Origin: an uncultured Roseovarius sp.
Lineage (GTDB): Bacteria > Pseudomonadota > Alphaproteobacteria > Rhodobacterales > Rhodobacteraceae
Direction of reading: 5' to 3'
Assembly: GCF_913057115.1 (NCBI RefSeq)
Contig: NZ_CAJXNN010000023.1
Location: forward strand, 1-59,358
Length of the DNA: 59,358 nucleotides
Notes under the pieces: model-generated
What the model saw: the letters and a program-made list of their open reading frames with translations, nothing else
Database searches by the model: none
What the model was told of the DNA's origin: nothing
Shown here: positions 1-7,274 of the stretch, one piece after another
Numbering within the stretch: the stretch's first letter is position 1
Layout: every line of letters starts with the position of its first letter
Translations under genes and position numbers: made by a program

Positions 1-2
1 TT

Positions 3-341
3 GTGCCCCGGTATCATGATCGTATTCACTATGGTAAAAACACCGTTAGCAGCCCCTCGGTTCTGGCGTTTCGGCGCGAGATGGCCCCGCGCTTTGACGA
101 AAACTTGGTCTGGTTAATGGATGTCGACTTTTACAAGCAATGTGCTTTGAAATGGGGACCTCCTTTAGTCCTATCTGAGCCATTGGCGGTGAATCGCCTG
201 CACGACGGGCAAGTCAGCGCAGGGGTCGATGCCGATCTGGTCAGGCGAGAATTGCGGTATGTCCATCGTAAGTATGGTCCGGATGAGTCTTGGAGCGACT
301 GGTTCTACTATCTAGGGCGTTTGCGCAAAACTTATATCTGA
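3..341 (+). CDS. Glycosyltransferase family 2, C-terminal part (cut by left edge)
   Basis: The reading frame is open to the left edge, so the true start and the nucleotide-sugar-binding half lie outside the window and the GTG at position 3 is only the first visible start codon. The visible 112 residues resemble the acceptor-side end of family-2 glycosyltransferases: a phrase like SPSVLAFRRE is followed by an acidic LMDVDFYKQ segment and a charged tail. The gene faces the 354-1274 glycosyltransferase tail to tail with a 12-base gap. The surrounding sugar and sulfotransferase genes support a role in surface-polysaccharide assembly. The donor and acceptor cannot be deduced. Confidence 0.6.
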   Translation: MPRYHDRIHYGKNTVSSPSVLAFRREMAPRFDENLVWLMDVDFYKQCALKWGPPLVLSEPLAVNRLHDGQVSAGVDADLVRRELRYVHRKYGPDESWSDWFYYLGRLRKTYI

Positions 342-353
342 GCGAGTCCTGTG

Positions 354-1274
354 TTAGCGCTTCTGGACATTGCGCAGCCATTCCGACAGCAAGGCATGAG
401 TTAATCGAAGAGGGCGCAGGATGTGGGCCAGCCTGTTTCCTTGATAGTATGACAGACGCATGACCATCCGATCCTGCAAGTTTCCGATTGCGCGGCACAC
501 AGGGTGGTTTACGGCCAATCCAAAGGTTTGGGCATCATGGTGCCTTTGTTTCAACACAGAGATCGCACGCTGCAATTCGCGGATGCGCTTTTCCACATAT
601 TCTTCATGGGTCGCTACGCGTGTCGTGCTGTTGGTCATGCCTGCGCCCACCCGGTAAAGAACAAGGTCTTCGTCAATCAAAGCGGCACGATCTTCCAGGG
701 CTGCCCGGAAGCCGAAAATCAGGTCTTCATAACACTCCGGATAGGCCATAGGGCCGTATTTGCGGAACATGTCTTTGTGCCAGGCGGCAGTTGCCCCTAG
801 GTAGAGTTGCATTGATACCGCCGCTGCCATCAGATCGTAGTCGGAATAAAACGTTGCCTTTTGATAGGTTCTGGGCGTTTCTTGCCCGTCGAATGTTTCA
901 ACGCGTGCTTGCGAGTATGCCAGTAGCGGATCCTGAGTTTCGAAAACCTCGATTGTCCGCGAGGCGCGGTTGGGATAACAGATGTCGTCCCCGGCGACGG
1001 AGATTATGACGTCTCCGGAGGCAAGTTCATAGGTTCGGTTAATGTGTCCGGCCAAGCCAAGGTTCTTGGGGTTTCTGTTGAGCACGACGGAGTGTGGACC
1101 ACGATACTCCTGCGCGAGTGCGGTCATCTTTTCGTAGGTGTCGTCCGTCGAACAATCATCGCTCAGGACAATCTCTATCGGGTCGCAGTTCTGTTCCAGA
1201 ACGGCTTTTACGGCGTCTTCGATCCAAGCCGACTGATTGTATGCAATCACAACGATGGAATAGGAGTATTTCAT
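354..1274 (-). CDS. Glycosyltransferase family 2
   Basis: This 306-residue protein begins with the GT-A nucleotide-binding fold: the first strand SIVVIAYNQ, then DDCSTDDT around residues 39-46, and a second acidic pair in VAGDD near residue 95. These are the expected UDP-sugar and metal-binding positions of GT2 enzymes. There is no membrane segment, so it is probably a cytoplasmic or peripheral enzyme that adds a sugar to a lipid-linked glycan. It lies in a minus-strand group with a FemAB-like protein and a sulfotransferase, separated from the next gene by 24 bases. The family is clear; the sugar is not. Confidence 0.85.
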   Translation of the reverse strand: MKYSYSIVVIAYNQSAWIEDAVKAVLEQNCDPIEIVLSDDCSTDDTYEKMTALAQEYRGPHSVVLNRNPKNLGLAGHINRTYELASGDVIISVAGDDICYPNRASRTIEVFETQDPLLAYSQARVETFDGQETPRTYQKATFYSDYDLMAAAVSMQLYLGATAAWHKDMFRKYGPMAYPECYEDLIFGFRAALEDRAALIDEDLVLYRVGAGMTNSTTRVATHEEYVEKRIRELQRAISVLKQRHHDAQTFGLAVNHPVCRAIGNLQDRMVMRLSYYQGNRLAHILRPLRLTHALLSEWLRNVQKR

Positions 1275-1298
1275 GGTCGGGTCCGGCTCTTTTGCACG

Positions 1299-2243
1299 TC
1301 ACACCTTGAGTTCGTAATGCTGGTACAAAGTGGTTCTGGCGCCGAACATTTCTTTCTGTCTTGCTAGGCCAGCATTTAGATTTCGCCCTTGGTCTGTGGT
1401 GGAAATCCCAAAGTCAAACCAACGGTGCCGCGCGAAATATTCGTTCAACAGGCTATTGGTGAGATAATCCAGCGCGCCAAGGTCCCGGCCTTCCGTGCTG
1501 CTTGTGATGTACTGTGCATGGGCCACTTGTCCACAATCAAAAACGACCATCGCACCAAGAACCTCACCCTCTCTCGTGGCGTTGAACAATCTGATGTTCT
1601 CGGGGAATTTGCCAGCGAGGTACTCCATCTCGGCAAGGCTGTGCGTGGGTCTGGCTTCGTGCCGAGAGGCAAGGTTTTCTTCCAAAATGCTCCAAGTGGT
1701 TTTGAAATCTCGACTCTCCTCACTGACGACACGGGCGCTACTCGCTTTTTTCACTCCGCTTTTTTTGCCTTTGGAGAACGGGAGCCGATCATGCATGTTA
1801 ACCGTGGAAGAGGCGTCAACCCTAGTTAAAACGCCGCCAAAGCGGAACATGGCGTAAAGGTCTTCTTCTGCCGGTTGTGCATGGTAGATGTGTGGAACGG
1901 GCTTATATAGGAAACTTCGAAAATGGTTTTTGCGGAGATACTGCACAAGACTTTCAAAAACGAATAGCATGCGTTCTGCTGTCATTTTCTGATTTGTCAG
2001 AATGCCCCCATAGGTAAGCCCCGCATGGGATTTCAGAATGTCGTTGTCTATACAGGCGGGCAAAACTCCGACGAGTTCCCCATTCACACTGAAAAGCAAT
2101 GAATGATCGACGAACCGATCTGCATGGTACTCCATGAAGTCCCGATAATGCAGGAAGGTTGCGTTCTTTGAATTCTTTACAAACGAGTCCCATGCATTCT
2201 TGTTTTCGGAACTGTAGCGACAGATATCGACGGTCGTATTCAT
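1299..2243 (-). CDS. GNAT/FemAB-like acyltransferase
   Basis: The 314-residue protein has the layout of FemAB-like, two-GNAT-domain acyltransferases: an N-terminal part with FLHYRDFMEYHADRF and a second half with GAMVVFDCGQVAHAQY and a C-terminal FDFGIST motif. Members transfer acyl or aminoacyl groups to sugars or peptidoglycan peptides. In polysaccharide clusters they often N-acylate amino sugars. The neighbouring FdtA/FdtB-like pair would make a 3-amino-3,6-dideoxyhexose, so N-acetylation of that sugar is an attractive but unproven role. It is 24 bases upstream of the glycosyltransferase on the same strand and probably cotranscribed. Base composition is AT-richer than the chromosome backbone. 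Confidence 0.7.
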   Translation of the reverse strand: MNTTVDICRYSSENKNAWDSFVKNSKNATFLHYRDFMEYHADRFVDHSLLFSVNGELVGVLPACIDNDILKSHAGLTYGGILTNQKMTAERMLFVFESLVQYLRKNHFRSFLYKPVPHIYHAQPAEEDLYAMFRFGGVLTRVDASSTVNMHDRLPFSKGKKSGVKKASSARVVSEESRDFKTTWSILEENLASRHEARPTHSLAEMEYLAGKFPENIRLFNATREGEVLGAMVVFDCGQVAHAQYITSSTEGRDLGALDYLTNSLLNEYFARHRWFDFGISTTDQGRNLNAGLARQKEMFGARTTLYQHYELKV

Positions 2244-2334
2244 TTTTGCATCCTGTCACTATTCTAGAACACTTAAAACACACATGACGGTTAGATTTAT
2301 CCGCACTGGCAAACTTTTTCAGGGGCTTGCTACG

Positions 2335-3240
2335 TTACCATCGGAACTTGGCGCGAATTTTCTGTATGACTTTTGATGCCCTAAGTCGATGCCATAGCAT
2401 CGCGCAGCGGTCTAAGGCGGAAGGGGACTGAGCGCCAAGGCCGTAGCGTTCAGTCTGGGGGTAACTGATGACAAACCGCTCTACCAAAGCTATCTCCGTC
2501 GGGGAAAGAACCTGTTTGTATTTTTCAAGGCTGTCGTCCGAGATTGGTTTTTTCAACGCCTCTTTGGTATACCAAAACTGATCGCTCACATGGTTTTGCC
2601 TATCTTCCAAAGGTGCCGGTTGAACCATGCTTGGCTGATAATCCAATCCAACGAATTGGCATATGTCGCGGACAACACGCTCGGGATTGTCGACGAGGTC
2701 TTCATAGAAGATCGCCTTTACGCGCTCGTGTTTTTGAACAGCCGCGAGGCCCTTCTCCCAGGTTTCATTGATGTCGTTGATGCTTGCGGCAACACTGGCG
2801 CAGAAGGGAGGGGGGCGAAGTCCTTCCGCGAAGTATTTATTCGCTACTTCTTTCATTGAGCCAGCTATGGCGCGCGGGTCGCGCAAGACCAAGATACAGT
2901 ATGCGTTTGGCATGCATTCGCAAAGCTCTGCCATTACCAAAGCGTTCGACGGTGTTTTTTCACAAAGAACCGTTTTTCTGTGTTCTCGTAGCGATCTTTC
3001 GAAAAGCGCGGTGGTAAAGCTTTCGACGGCCCTGTCGATGTCATCTGTCGTAACAAGATCCGCGATGCGCCCGCTGGCGTGTCCGCTGTGCAGGCGGTTT
3101 CGCAGGGTCGTAATGTCCTTTGTGAAATCAAACTCGCGCCCTGCATAGATTTGGGAATGGGACCCCATGATTCGCTGAACAAGTGTCGTGCCTGATCTGT
3201 GCGCTCCACCAACGAATAACTGTTTGGGGTGTTCACTCAA
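2335..3240 (-). CDS. Sulfotransferase family protein (PAPS-dependent)
   Basis: This 301-residue protein carries the 5'-phosphosulfate-binding loop GGAHRSGTT at residues 11-19 and a 3'-phosphate-binding segment VLRDPRAIAGSM near residue 120, the two signatures of PAPS-dependent sulfotransferases. No signal peptide or membrane helix is visible. Its place among glycosyltransferases suggests that it sulfates a capsular or exopolysaccharide sugar, as seen in marine bacteria, but a lipid or small-molecule acceptor is possible. It is upstream of the FemAB-like gene on the same strand (92-base gap) and divergent from the FdtA-like gene, with 168 bases between them for both promoters. Confidence 0.85.
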   Translation of the reverse strand: MSEHPKQLFVGGAHRSGTTLVQRIMGSHSQIYAGREFDFTKDITTLRNRLHSGHASGRIADLVTTDDIDRAVESFTTALFERSLREHRKTVLCEKTPSNALVMAELCECMPNAYCILVLRDPRAIAGSMKEVANKYFAEGLRPPPFCASVAASINDINETWEKGLAAVQKHERVKAIFYEDLVDNPERVVRDICQFVGLDYQPSMVQPAPLEDRQNHVSDQFWYTKEALKKPISDDSLEKYKQVLSPTEIALVERFVISYPQTERYGLGAQSPSALDRCAMLWHRLRASKVIQKIRAKFRW

Positions 3241-3408
3241 AACGCATCTCCTGGTTCAGCGATTTTCGGGCGGTTTGTTATGCGTTAGAAAACAATCAGC
3301 GCTTCATTGCCTTATGGTAATATTCAATGCATCACGTCATAACAAGGCGATGAAACGAGCAAAGATTTAGGATGTTCTGAGCACGGAACACAAACGGAGT
3401 ATTCTGCG

Positions 3409-3819
3409 ATGGCCCTAAGTGACTGCAAGCTCATTGAACTCCCCAAGATTGAAGATCGTCGCGGAAATCTGACCTTTGTCGAAGGGCAGAACCATATCCC
3501 CTTTGACATCAAGCGGGTATATTATCTTTATGACGTGCCCGGCGGTGCGGATCGGGGGGAACATGCACACAAGGATTTGCACCAGTTCGTTATCTGCATG
3601 TCAGGCAGTTTTGACCTGTTGCTTGATGACGGGTTTCAGAAGAAGCGGTTTCATTTGAATCGATCATATTACGGCGTGTACATCTGCCCGATGATTTGGC
3701 GGTATCTTGACAATTTTTCTTCTGGTTCGGTCTGTAGGGTGATGGCCTCGGCACCCTATGATGAAGCCGATTATATTCGGGATCGTCAGGATTTTCTTCA
3801 GGCGGTGGGCGCGCAATGA
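3409..3819 (+). CDS. fdtA: FdtA-like dTDP-4-keto-6-deoxyhexose 3,4-ketoisomerase
   Basis: A 136-residue single-domain cupin of the FdtA/QdtA (WxcM-like) family, close to the usual length. The motif GEHAHKDLHQF gives His52 and His54, equivalent to the active-site histidines of FdtA. A GGAG ribosome-binding site lies about 12 bases before the ATG. Family enzymes move the keto group of dTDP-4-keto-6-deoxyglucose from C4 to C3. The stop overlaps the next gene's start by four bases (ATGA), and that gene is the matching aminotransferase, so the pair very likely acts in sequence to make a dTDP-3-amino-3,6-dideoxyhexose. Whether the product has the galacto (Fuc3N) or gluco (Qui3N) configuration cannot be told by eye. 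Confidence 0.85.
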   Translation: MALSDCKLIELPKIEDRRGNLTFVEGQNHIPFDIKRVYYLYDVPGGADRGEHAHKDLHQFVICMSGSFDLLLDDGFQKKRFHLNRSYYGVYICPMIWRYLDNFSSGSVCRVMASAPYDEADYIRDRQDFLQAVGAQ

Positions 3820-4910
3820 AGGTCCCTTTTCTCGACCTGAAGGCCGCGGTGGCGGATATTGCGCCAGCGATTGAGACCGCTCTTTTACAGGCCGCTCGTT
3901 CTGGACAGTATGTAATGGGTCCGGAATTGGAGCGCTTTGAAACCGAGTTTGCCGCTTATTGCGAAGCAAAACATTGTCAGGGTGTGGCCAATGGGTTGGA
4001 TGCGCTCCGACTCGGGTTGGAGGCCATGGGTGTAGGGGCCGGAGATGAAGTGATCGTACCGGCCAATACGTATATCGCGACGTGGTTGGCCGTCAGTCAA
4101 TGTGGGGCAATCCCCGTCCCGGTTGACCCGATAGAGGCTACTCATAACATTGATCCCGACGCTGTTGCCGAGGCCATAACTCCGAAGACCAAAGTGATTT
4201 TGGCTGTGCATTTGTATGGCCAACCGGCAGACCTTGACGCTTTGCGCGTTGTGGCCGACCAGCACGGGCTGCAAATTCTGGAAGATGCGGCACAGGCGCA
4301 TGGCGCACGCTATAAATCGGATCGTATGGGGGCCAGGGGCACAGCGACTTTCAGTTTCTATCCCTCAAAGAACCTTGGTGCCTTGGGGGATGGTGGCGCG
4401 CTAGTGACGAATGACCCCGATATCGCGCATCAGGTGGGGCTTTTGCGGAACTACGGGTCGGAAATCAAATACGTACATGAGATAAAAGGACTTAACAGCC
4501 GTTTGGACCCGCTGCAGGCGGCTGTTCTATCTGTCAAATTGCAAGTCTTAGATGATTGGAACACTCGCAGAAGGGCGATTGCGCAACGCTATAGTGCTGC
4601 ATTTTCTAAGGCTGGACTGATGCCCCCATTCGTGCCGGAATGGGCTGAGCCGGTATGGCATCTCTACGTTTTGCGCCATGATGACCGCGACAGGTTTCAA
4701 AAACGCCTTCAAGATGCGGGTATTGCTACTGTGATCCACTACCCGATCCCACCGCACCTGCAAAATGCCTATGCCGATTTGGGATACGAAGCGGGCCGTT
4801 TCCCTCTCACCGAAACACTGGCGCGGGAAGTCATCAGCCTGCCAATGTGTCACGCCCAAACGGACGAGCAGACAGAGTATGTAATTGATAGGGTTTTGAA
4901 GCTCCTGTGA
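3816..4910 (+). CDS. fdtB: DegT/DnrJ/EryC1/StrS aminotransferase (FdtB-like)
   Basis: A full-length (364 aa) PLP-dependent sugar aminotransferase. Asp157 in EDAAQAHGA and the PLP lysine Lys185 in FYPSKNLGALGDGG are in the expected places. Such enzymes transfer an amino group from glutamate to a nucleotide keto sugar. Translational coupling to the FdtA-like isomerase (four-base overlap) indicates that the substrate is the 3-keto-6-deoxyhexose made by that enzyme. No dedicated acetyltransferase of the FdtC type is visible; the FemAB-like protein at 1299-2243 could supply it. This is the last gene of the polysaccharide block before the mobile region begins. Confidence 0.88.
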   Translation: MKVPFLDLKAAVADIAPAIETALLQAARSGQYVMGPELERFETEFAAYCEAKHCQGVANGLDALRLGLEAMGVGAGDEVIVPANTYIATWLAVSQCGAIPVPVDPIEATHNIDPDAVAEAITPKTKVILAVHLYGQPADLDALRVVADQHGLQILEDAAQAHGARYKSDRMGARGTATFSFYPSKNLGALGDGGALVTNDPDIAHQVGLLRNYGSEIKYVHEIKGLNSRLDPLQAAVLSVKLQVLDDWNTRRRAIAQRYSAAFSKAGLMPPFVPEWAEPVWHLYVLRHDDRDRFQKRLQDAGIATVIHYPIPPHLQNAYADLGYEAGRFPLTETLAREVISLPMCHAQTDEQTEYVIDRVLKLL

Positions 4911-5008
4911 GCATAGGGCCTGACACCTCGAACTTGAGGATATAAGCGGCGTAAATCTCCGTGATCGGATCCCCCCAGGCTCTGGTTATGAATGAGGGGG
5001 GTTGGGGG

Positions 5009-5161
5009 GGCAAGTCACTGGAAGCGGTGCTTTTCCTGGAGGGCGCATCCAGTGTGTTCGAGCGCGGCGGCAGGTAAGCCTCCGAGATTGACGAGGAGCA
5101 GGTCAAAGAATTGCATGCAAAAATCGGGCTGTCTCTGACCTCCCGAGATCATGGCAGCTGA
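5009..5161 (+). pseudogene. Relic of IS3-family OrfA transposase (C-terminal part)
   Basis: In one forward frame, positions 5009-5161 read a fragment very similar to the end of IS3-family OrfA proteins: FLEGASSVFERGG, an internal TAA at 5075-5077, then EIDEEQVKELHAKIG. After KIG the usual TVENDFL-type continuation is lost and a stop follows, so the element is broken both by a nonsense codon and by a breakpoint. There is no intact transposase here and no terminal repeats were recognised. It marks the left end of the accessory region. Confidence 0.55.
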
Positions 5162-5266
5162 CCGCCAGCCGTAGTCTGCTGGCTGAGAAGAGGCAAAACC
5201 TAACCCGATCAGCAGGGTAAGCCTCCAGCGGCGGTCGTTTGATCTTGGGATCAATCCGCTGGTAAG

Positions 5267-5425
5267 TCCGACTTTATCAACCGCCCTCAAATCGAAGTTC
5301 TGTCTGCTGCCGATGCAGATCGCCACCGGTATTGTTCGCGCTGGTGACCGTGATGAAGGAAGCTCCCGCGTCGCAAGCAAATCCGGTTTATCCGTAAGCA
5401 CCCTGCGTAGGCCGTTTAAATGAGA
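5267..5425 (+). pseudogene. Possible second decayed transposase OrfA relic
   Basis: A short forward-frame fragment reads INRPQIEVLSAADADRHR, which resembles the N-terminus of IS66/IS3-type small transposase proteins (a motif ending in a basic RRRWS-like stretch). It runs into stop codons at once. A later frame contains SGLSVSTLRRP, reminiscent of the helix-turn-helix end of the same proteins. Several frame changes and stops would be needed, so this is only a degraded remnant. The order (an N-terminal relic lying after a C-terminal relic) suggests two different IS insertions or a rearrangement. Confidence 0.3.
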
Positions 5426-5429
5426 ACCA

Positions 5430-5834
5430 CCTCTCCAGGGTCGGCATCAAAGCGTGACAAGTCCAGTACGAATTTTCCCGAACTGTTTAACGCAATTTGC
5501 CAATGTTTGTAACGCTACATGTTGAGATTGGTAACGGATTTGTTGAGCGATCTGTTCAACATTTTTGTTACTGTTTTCAACAAAAAGCGTTATCGTTTTA
5601 AGGAGTAATGGGGGGAGAGCCAAAAAACTTGGATCTCGAATTGCCCGCGATTTTTGCCAGTGAAGCGACATCTTGCAATTGTTCACTGTGTGAGTGCCCG
5701 CAACCCGGTTTTCGCCATTCCGATATCGGCGATAGGTCTCCATAAAAAGACCGGAATTCGGTTCATGCTATTGTGTTAGACATCAACCTACCTACCACCT
5801 TCGCATCCTGCCCCGTTATTCCAAACCGAATTCA
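5430..5834. other. AT-rich intergenic stretch with GTTGA/TCAAC repeat cluster
   Basis: No convincing gene is seen. A 98-codon reverse frame at 5447-5743 has no recognisable motif. Within 5521-5585 the core GTTGA or its complement occurs four times: GTTGAG at 5521 and 5542, GTTCAAC at 5554-5560 and TTTTCAACAAAA at 5574-5585. Two imperfect inverted repeats result: TGTTGA/TCAACA across 5541-5561 and TTTTTGTT/AACAAAAA across about 5562-5586. This looks like a protein-binding or iteron-like site, but it could be chance in AT-rich DNA. Confidence 0.4.
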
Positions 5835-6014
5835 TTATTTTTCGCGTTGGGATTTCTCATCGAGCCAATCGGCGAGCATTCTACGGATCATTTCCGGTCG
5901 CGTGGGGACATCTGCTTCGTTTCTTCGAGCGTCGTCTATGCTTTGAAGCATACTTTCAGAAACACGTACCATCACGCCTTTTGTATCTGTTTTCGGGCGA
6001 CCCATTTTTGCCAT
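5835..6014 (-). CDS. Small ribbon-helix-helix (CopG-like) regulator
   Basis: An uninterrupted 59-codon reverse frame starts with ATG at 6014 and ends with TAA at 5835-5837. The protein begins with a basic GRPKTDTKGVMVRVS strand and continues with helices SMLQSIDDARR and TRPEMIRRMLADWL, the classic beta-strand/helix/helix layout of RHH DNA-binding domains. An AGGA ribosome-binding site lies about 10 bases upstream. It is divergent from the 163-aa gene at 6138. The 123-base gap holds AT-rich near-repeats of TATCA that would suit RHH dimers. It may be the autorepressor of the island operon, or the antidote half of a toxin-antitoxin-like unit. Confidence 0.75.
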   Translation of the reverse strand: MAKMGRPKTDTKGVMVRVSESMLQSIDDARRNEADVPTRPEMIRRMLADWLDEKSQREK

Positions 6015-6039
6015 TGGTGCAATTTCCTAGAATCAGGGC

Positions 6040-6074
6040 TTGACTTTACGATATCATTATATCAATATAAATCA
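6040..6074. promoter_or_regulatory. Divergent promoter/operator region of the island operon
   Basis: TTGACT at 6040-6045 is a good forward -35 box, followed by AT-rich DNA with possible -10 sequences near 6063-6071. Overlapping this region are three adjacent 8-base near-repeats: ATATCATT (6051-6058), ATATCAAT (6059-6066) and ATAAATCA (6067-6074). Tandem short repeats are the usual operator form for RHH repressors, and an RHH gene begins 26 bases to the left. Binding here could shut off both the regulator and the operon at 6138. Confidence 0.5.
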
Positions 6075-6137
6075 AGCGAGGCAAGAGTTGCAGCTCCTGC
6101 CCCGCTCTAAACACAAAGATCTGTAAAGGAGATCCCT

Positions 6138-6629
6138 ATGCGTAAAAATATTAATATCATTTCCACACCGGCTCCGAAAGCCGCTGGCAATCCACAATCT
6201 GATTTGTTTGATAATTTTTGCGAGCTTTTGACCCGTATGTTTTTCGCGCTTGAGGAAGAGTGCTGGGCTGAAGAGACCGGATGGGACATCGCGTTCGGGC
6301 AATCGATGTCCGAGGCTGAGGCCGCGTGGAAACTGGTCGCGCTCCAGGCCGATGACGTGACGGCCGTACAACCGCTATCGGCAAGTGACCTGATCCTCCA
6401 CCGTATGGCAGGCTTGGTAAAACGTGCTGTGTCTGCATCCAACGTTGCTACACTCTGCGATATCCACGCCAAAGCCATGCAATGCGTCGCTGAGGCGTCT
6501 CCACGTCTGGCCGCCCCCGTGCGGGATCTCGTCCAGGAAGCCGAGACCTGCATCGAGCAGATGTTCGAACATGCGCATGCTTGTGAAGGCGATGATATGC
6601 AGGACAGTATCCTGCCGCTCGCCGCATAA
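6138..6629 (+). CDS. Hypothetical protein, first gene of island operon
   Basis: This 163-residue protein was not recognised. It starts at an ATG with a strong AAGGAG ribosome-binding site seven bases upstream. It is predicted to be largely helical and acidic, with a phrase LLTRMFFALEEECWAEETGW near the N-terminus, five cysteines in total and no signal peptide or membrane helix. It is the first gene of a probable three-gene operon with a PD-(D/E)XK-fold protein and an AAA+/M41 protease-like protein, 87 bases before the next start. A role as an adaptor, sensor or protease substrate is conceivable but not shown by sequence. Composition is less GC-rich than the flanking chromosome. Confidence 0.7.
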   Translation: MRKNINIISTPAPKAAGNPQSDLFDNFCELLTRMFFALEEECWAEETGWDIAFGQSMSEAEAAWKLVALQADDVTAVQPLSASDLILHRMAGLVKRAVSASNVATLCDIHAKAMQCVAEASPRLAAPVRDLVQEAETCIEQMFEHAHACEGDDMQDSILPLAA

Positions 6630-6663
6630 GTTTCAAAACACTTTCAAGCCAGTCACATTCCTC

Positions 6664-6683
6664 GGTCGACCTTAGCGTCGACC
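6664..6683. repeat. Inverted repeat in the operon gap
   Basis: GGTCGAC at 6664-6670 and GTCGACC at 6677-6683 are perfect complements around the six-base loop CTTAGC. The hairpin lies in the gap between the first and second island genes, with no T-run, so it is more likely an RNA-processing, stability or protein-binding site than a terminator. Confidence 0.4.
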
Positions 6684-6716
6684 GGTACCTCACGCTTGTT
6701 CAAAAGGACATTACCT

Positions 6717-7274
6717 ATGAAGAAACAACCGCTTTTGTGCGGCTTCGAAGAGCTTTTCTCGTCGCCGCCGACAAGTACCGATGACATCAGAGGCTTTCCG
6801 GACCTGTCCCGAAACACGATGACGCGCCATGCCAAATGGTTCGGCCTGGCCGGAGAGCATCTTGTCGACAGTATTCTGCTGCGTTTCAAGATTTACACGT
6901 CGCACTTGCCAGAGATGCTGCCCGCAGATCGGATCGCCCACCTCCCGGATGGCAATAATCTGCGCCTGCAGGTCAAGACCTGCTGCAGACCGCGCAACGG
7001 GTATTTCCATTTCACTTTGGCGAAGGGCTATCACCGCTCGCCAACCGGCGTGAAACGCTATGACGACGGCGATTTCGATCTCGTCGCACTTGTGGCGTTG
7101 TCGGAAAATGCAATCAAGTTCACCGCTGACAAACATCAATCGCAGAAAGTGGCGCTCGACGAAATCCACGCACTGCGTGCCGACCCATGTCGGAGCCTAG
7201 AACGTGCCATCCATGATCTCGGGTTGACGGACGACAGCACCGGCATTCCAGCGCAGACCGGGGGTGTTCAATGA
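6717..7274 (+). CDS. PD-(D/E)XK nuclease-fold protein
   Basis: The chosen ATG at 6717 has an AAGGA site nine bases upstream; a TTG at 6696 gives a less likely extension. The 185-residue protein has the layout of the group-I-intron-associated PD-(D/E)XK family (PDDEXK_5): helix GLAGEHLVDSILL with Glu47, then Asp71, then LRLQVKT with Gln85-x-Lys87, then GDFDLVALVAL. The acidic E/D before xK is replaced by Gln, which occurs in this family. It would be a metal-dependent nuclease or a DNA-binding relative; specificity is unknown. Its stop overlaps the next gene's ATG by four bases, which argues for coupled production with the AAA+ protein. Confidence 0.65.
   Translation: MKKQPLLCGFEELFSSPPTSTDDIRGFPDLSRNTMTRHAKWFGLAGEHLVDSILLRFKIYTSHLPEMLPADRIAHLPDGNNLRLQVKTCCRPRNGYFHFTLAKGYHRSPTGVKRYDDGDFDLVALVALSENAIKFTADKHQSQKVALDEIHALRADPCRSLERAIHDLGLTDDSTGIPAQTGGVQ

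Noticed and set aside
5015..5401. A 128-codon reverse frame over the IS relics
   Set aside because: It is antisense to the IS3 OrfA fragment, has no recognised motif and no good ribosome-binding site.
5447..5743. A 98-codon reverse frame in the AT-rich stretch
   Set aside because: No domain, no clear start signal, and it lies over the GTTGA repeat cluster.
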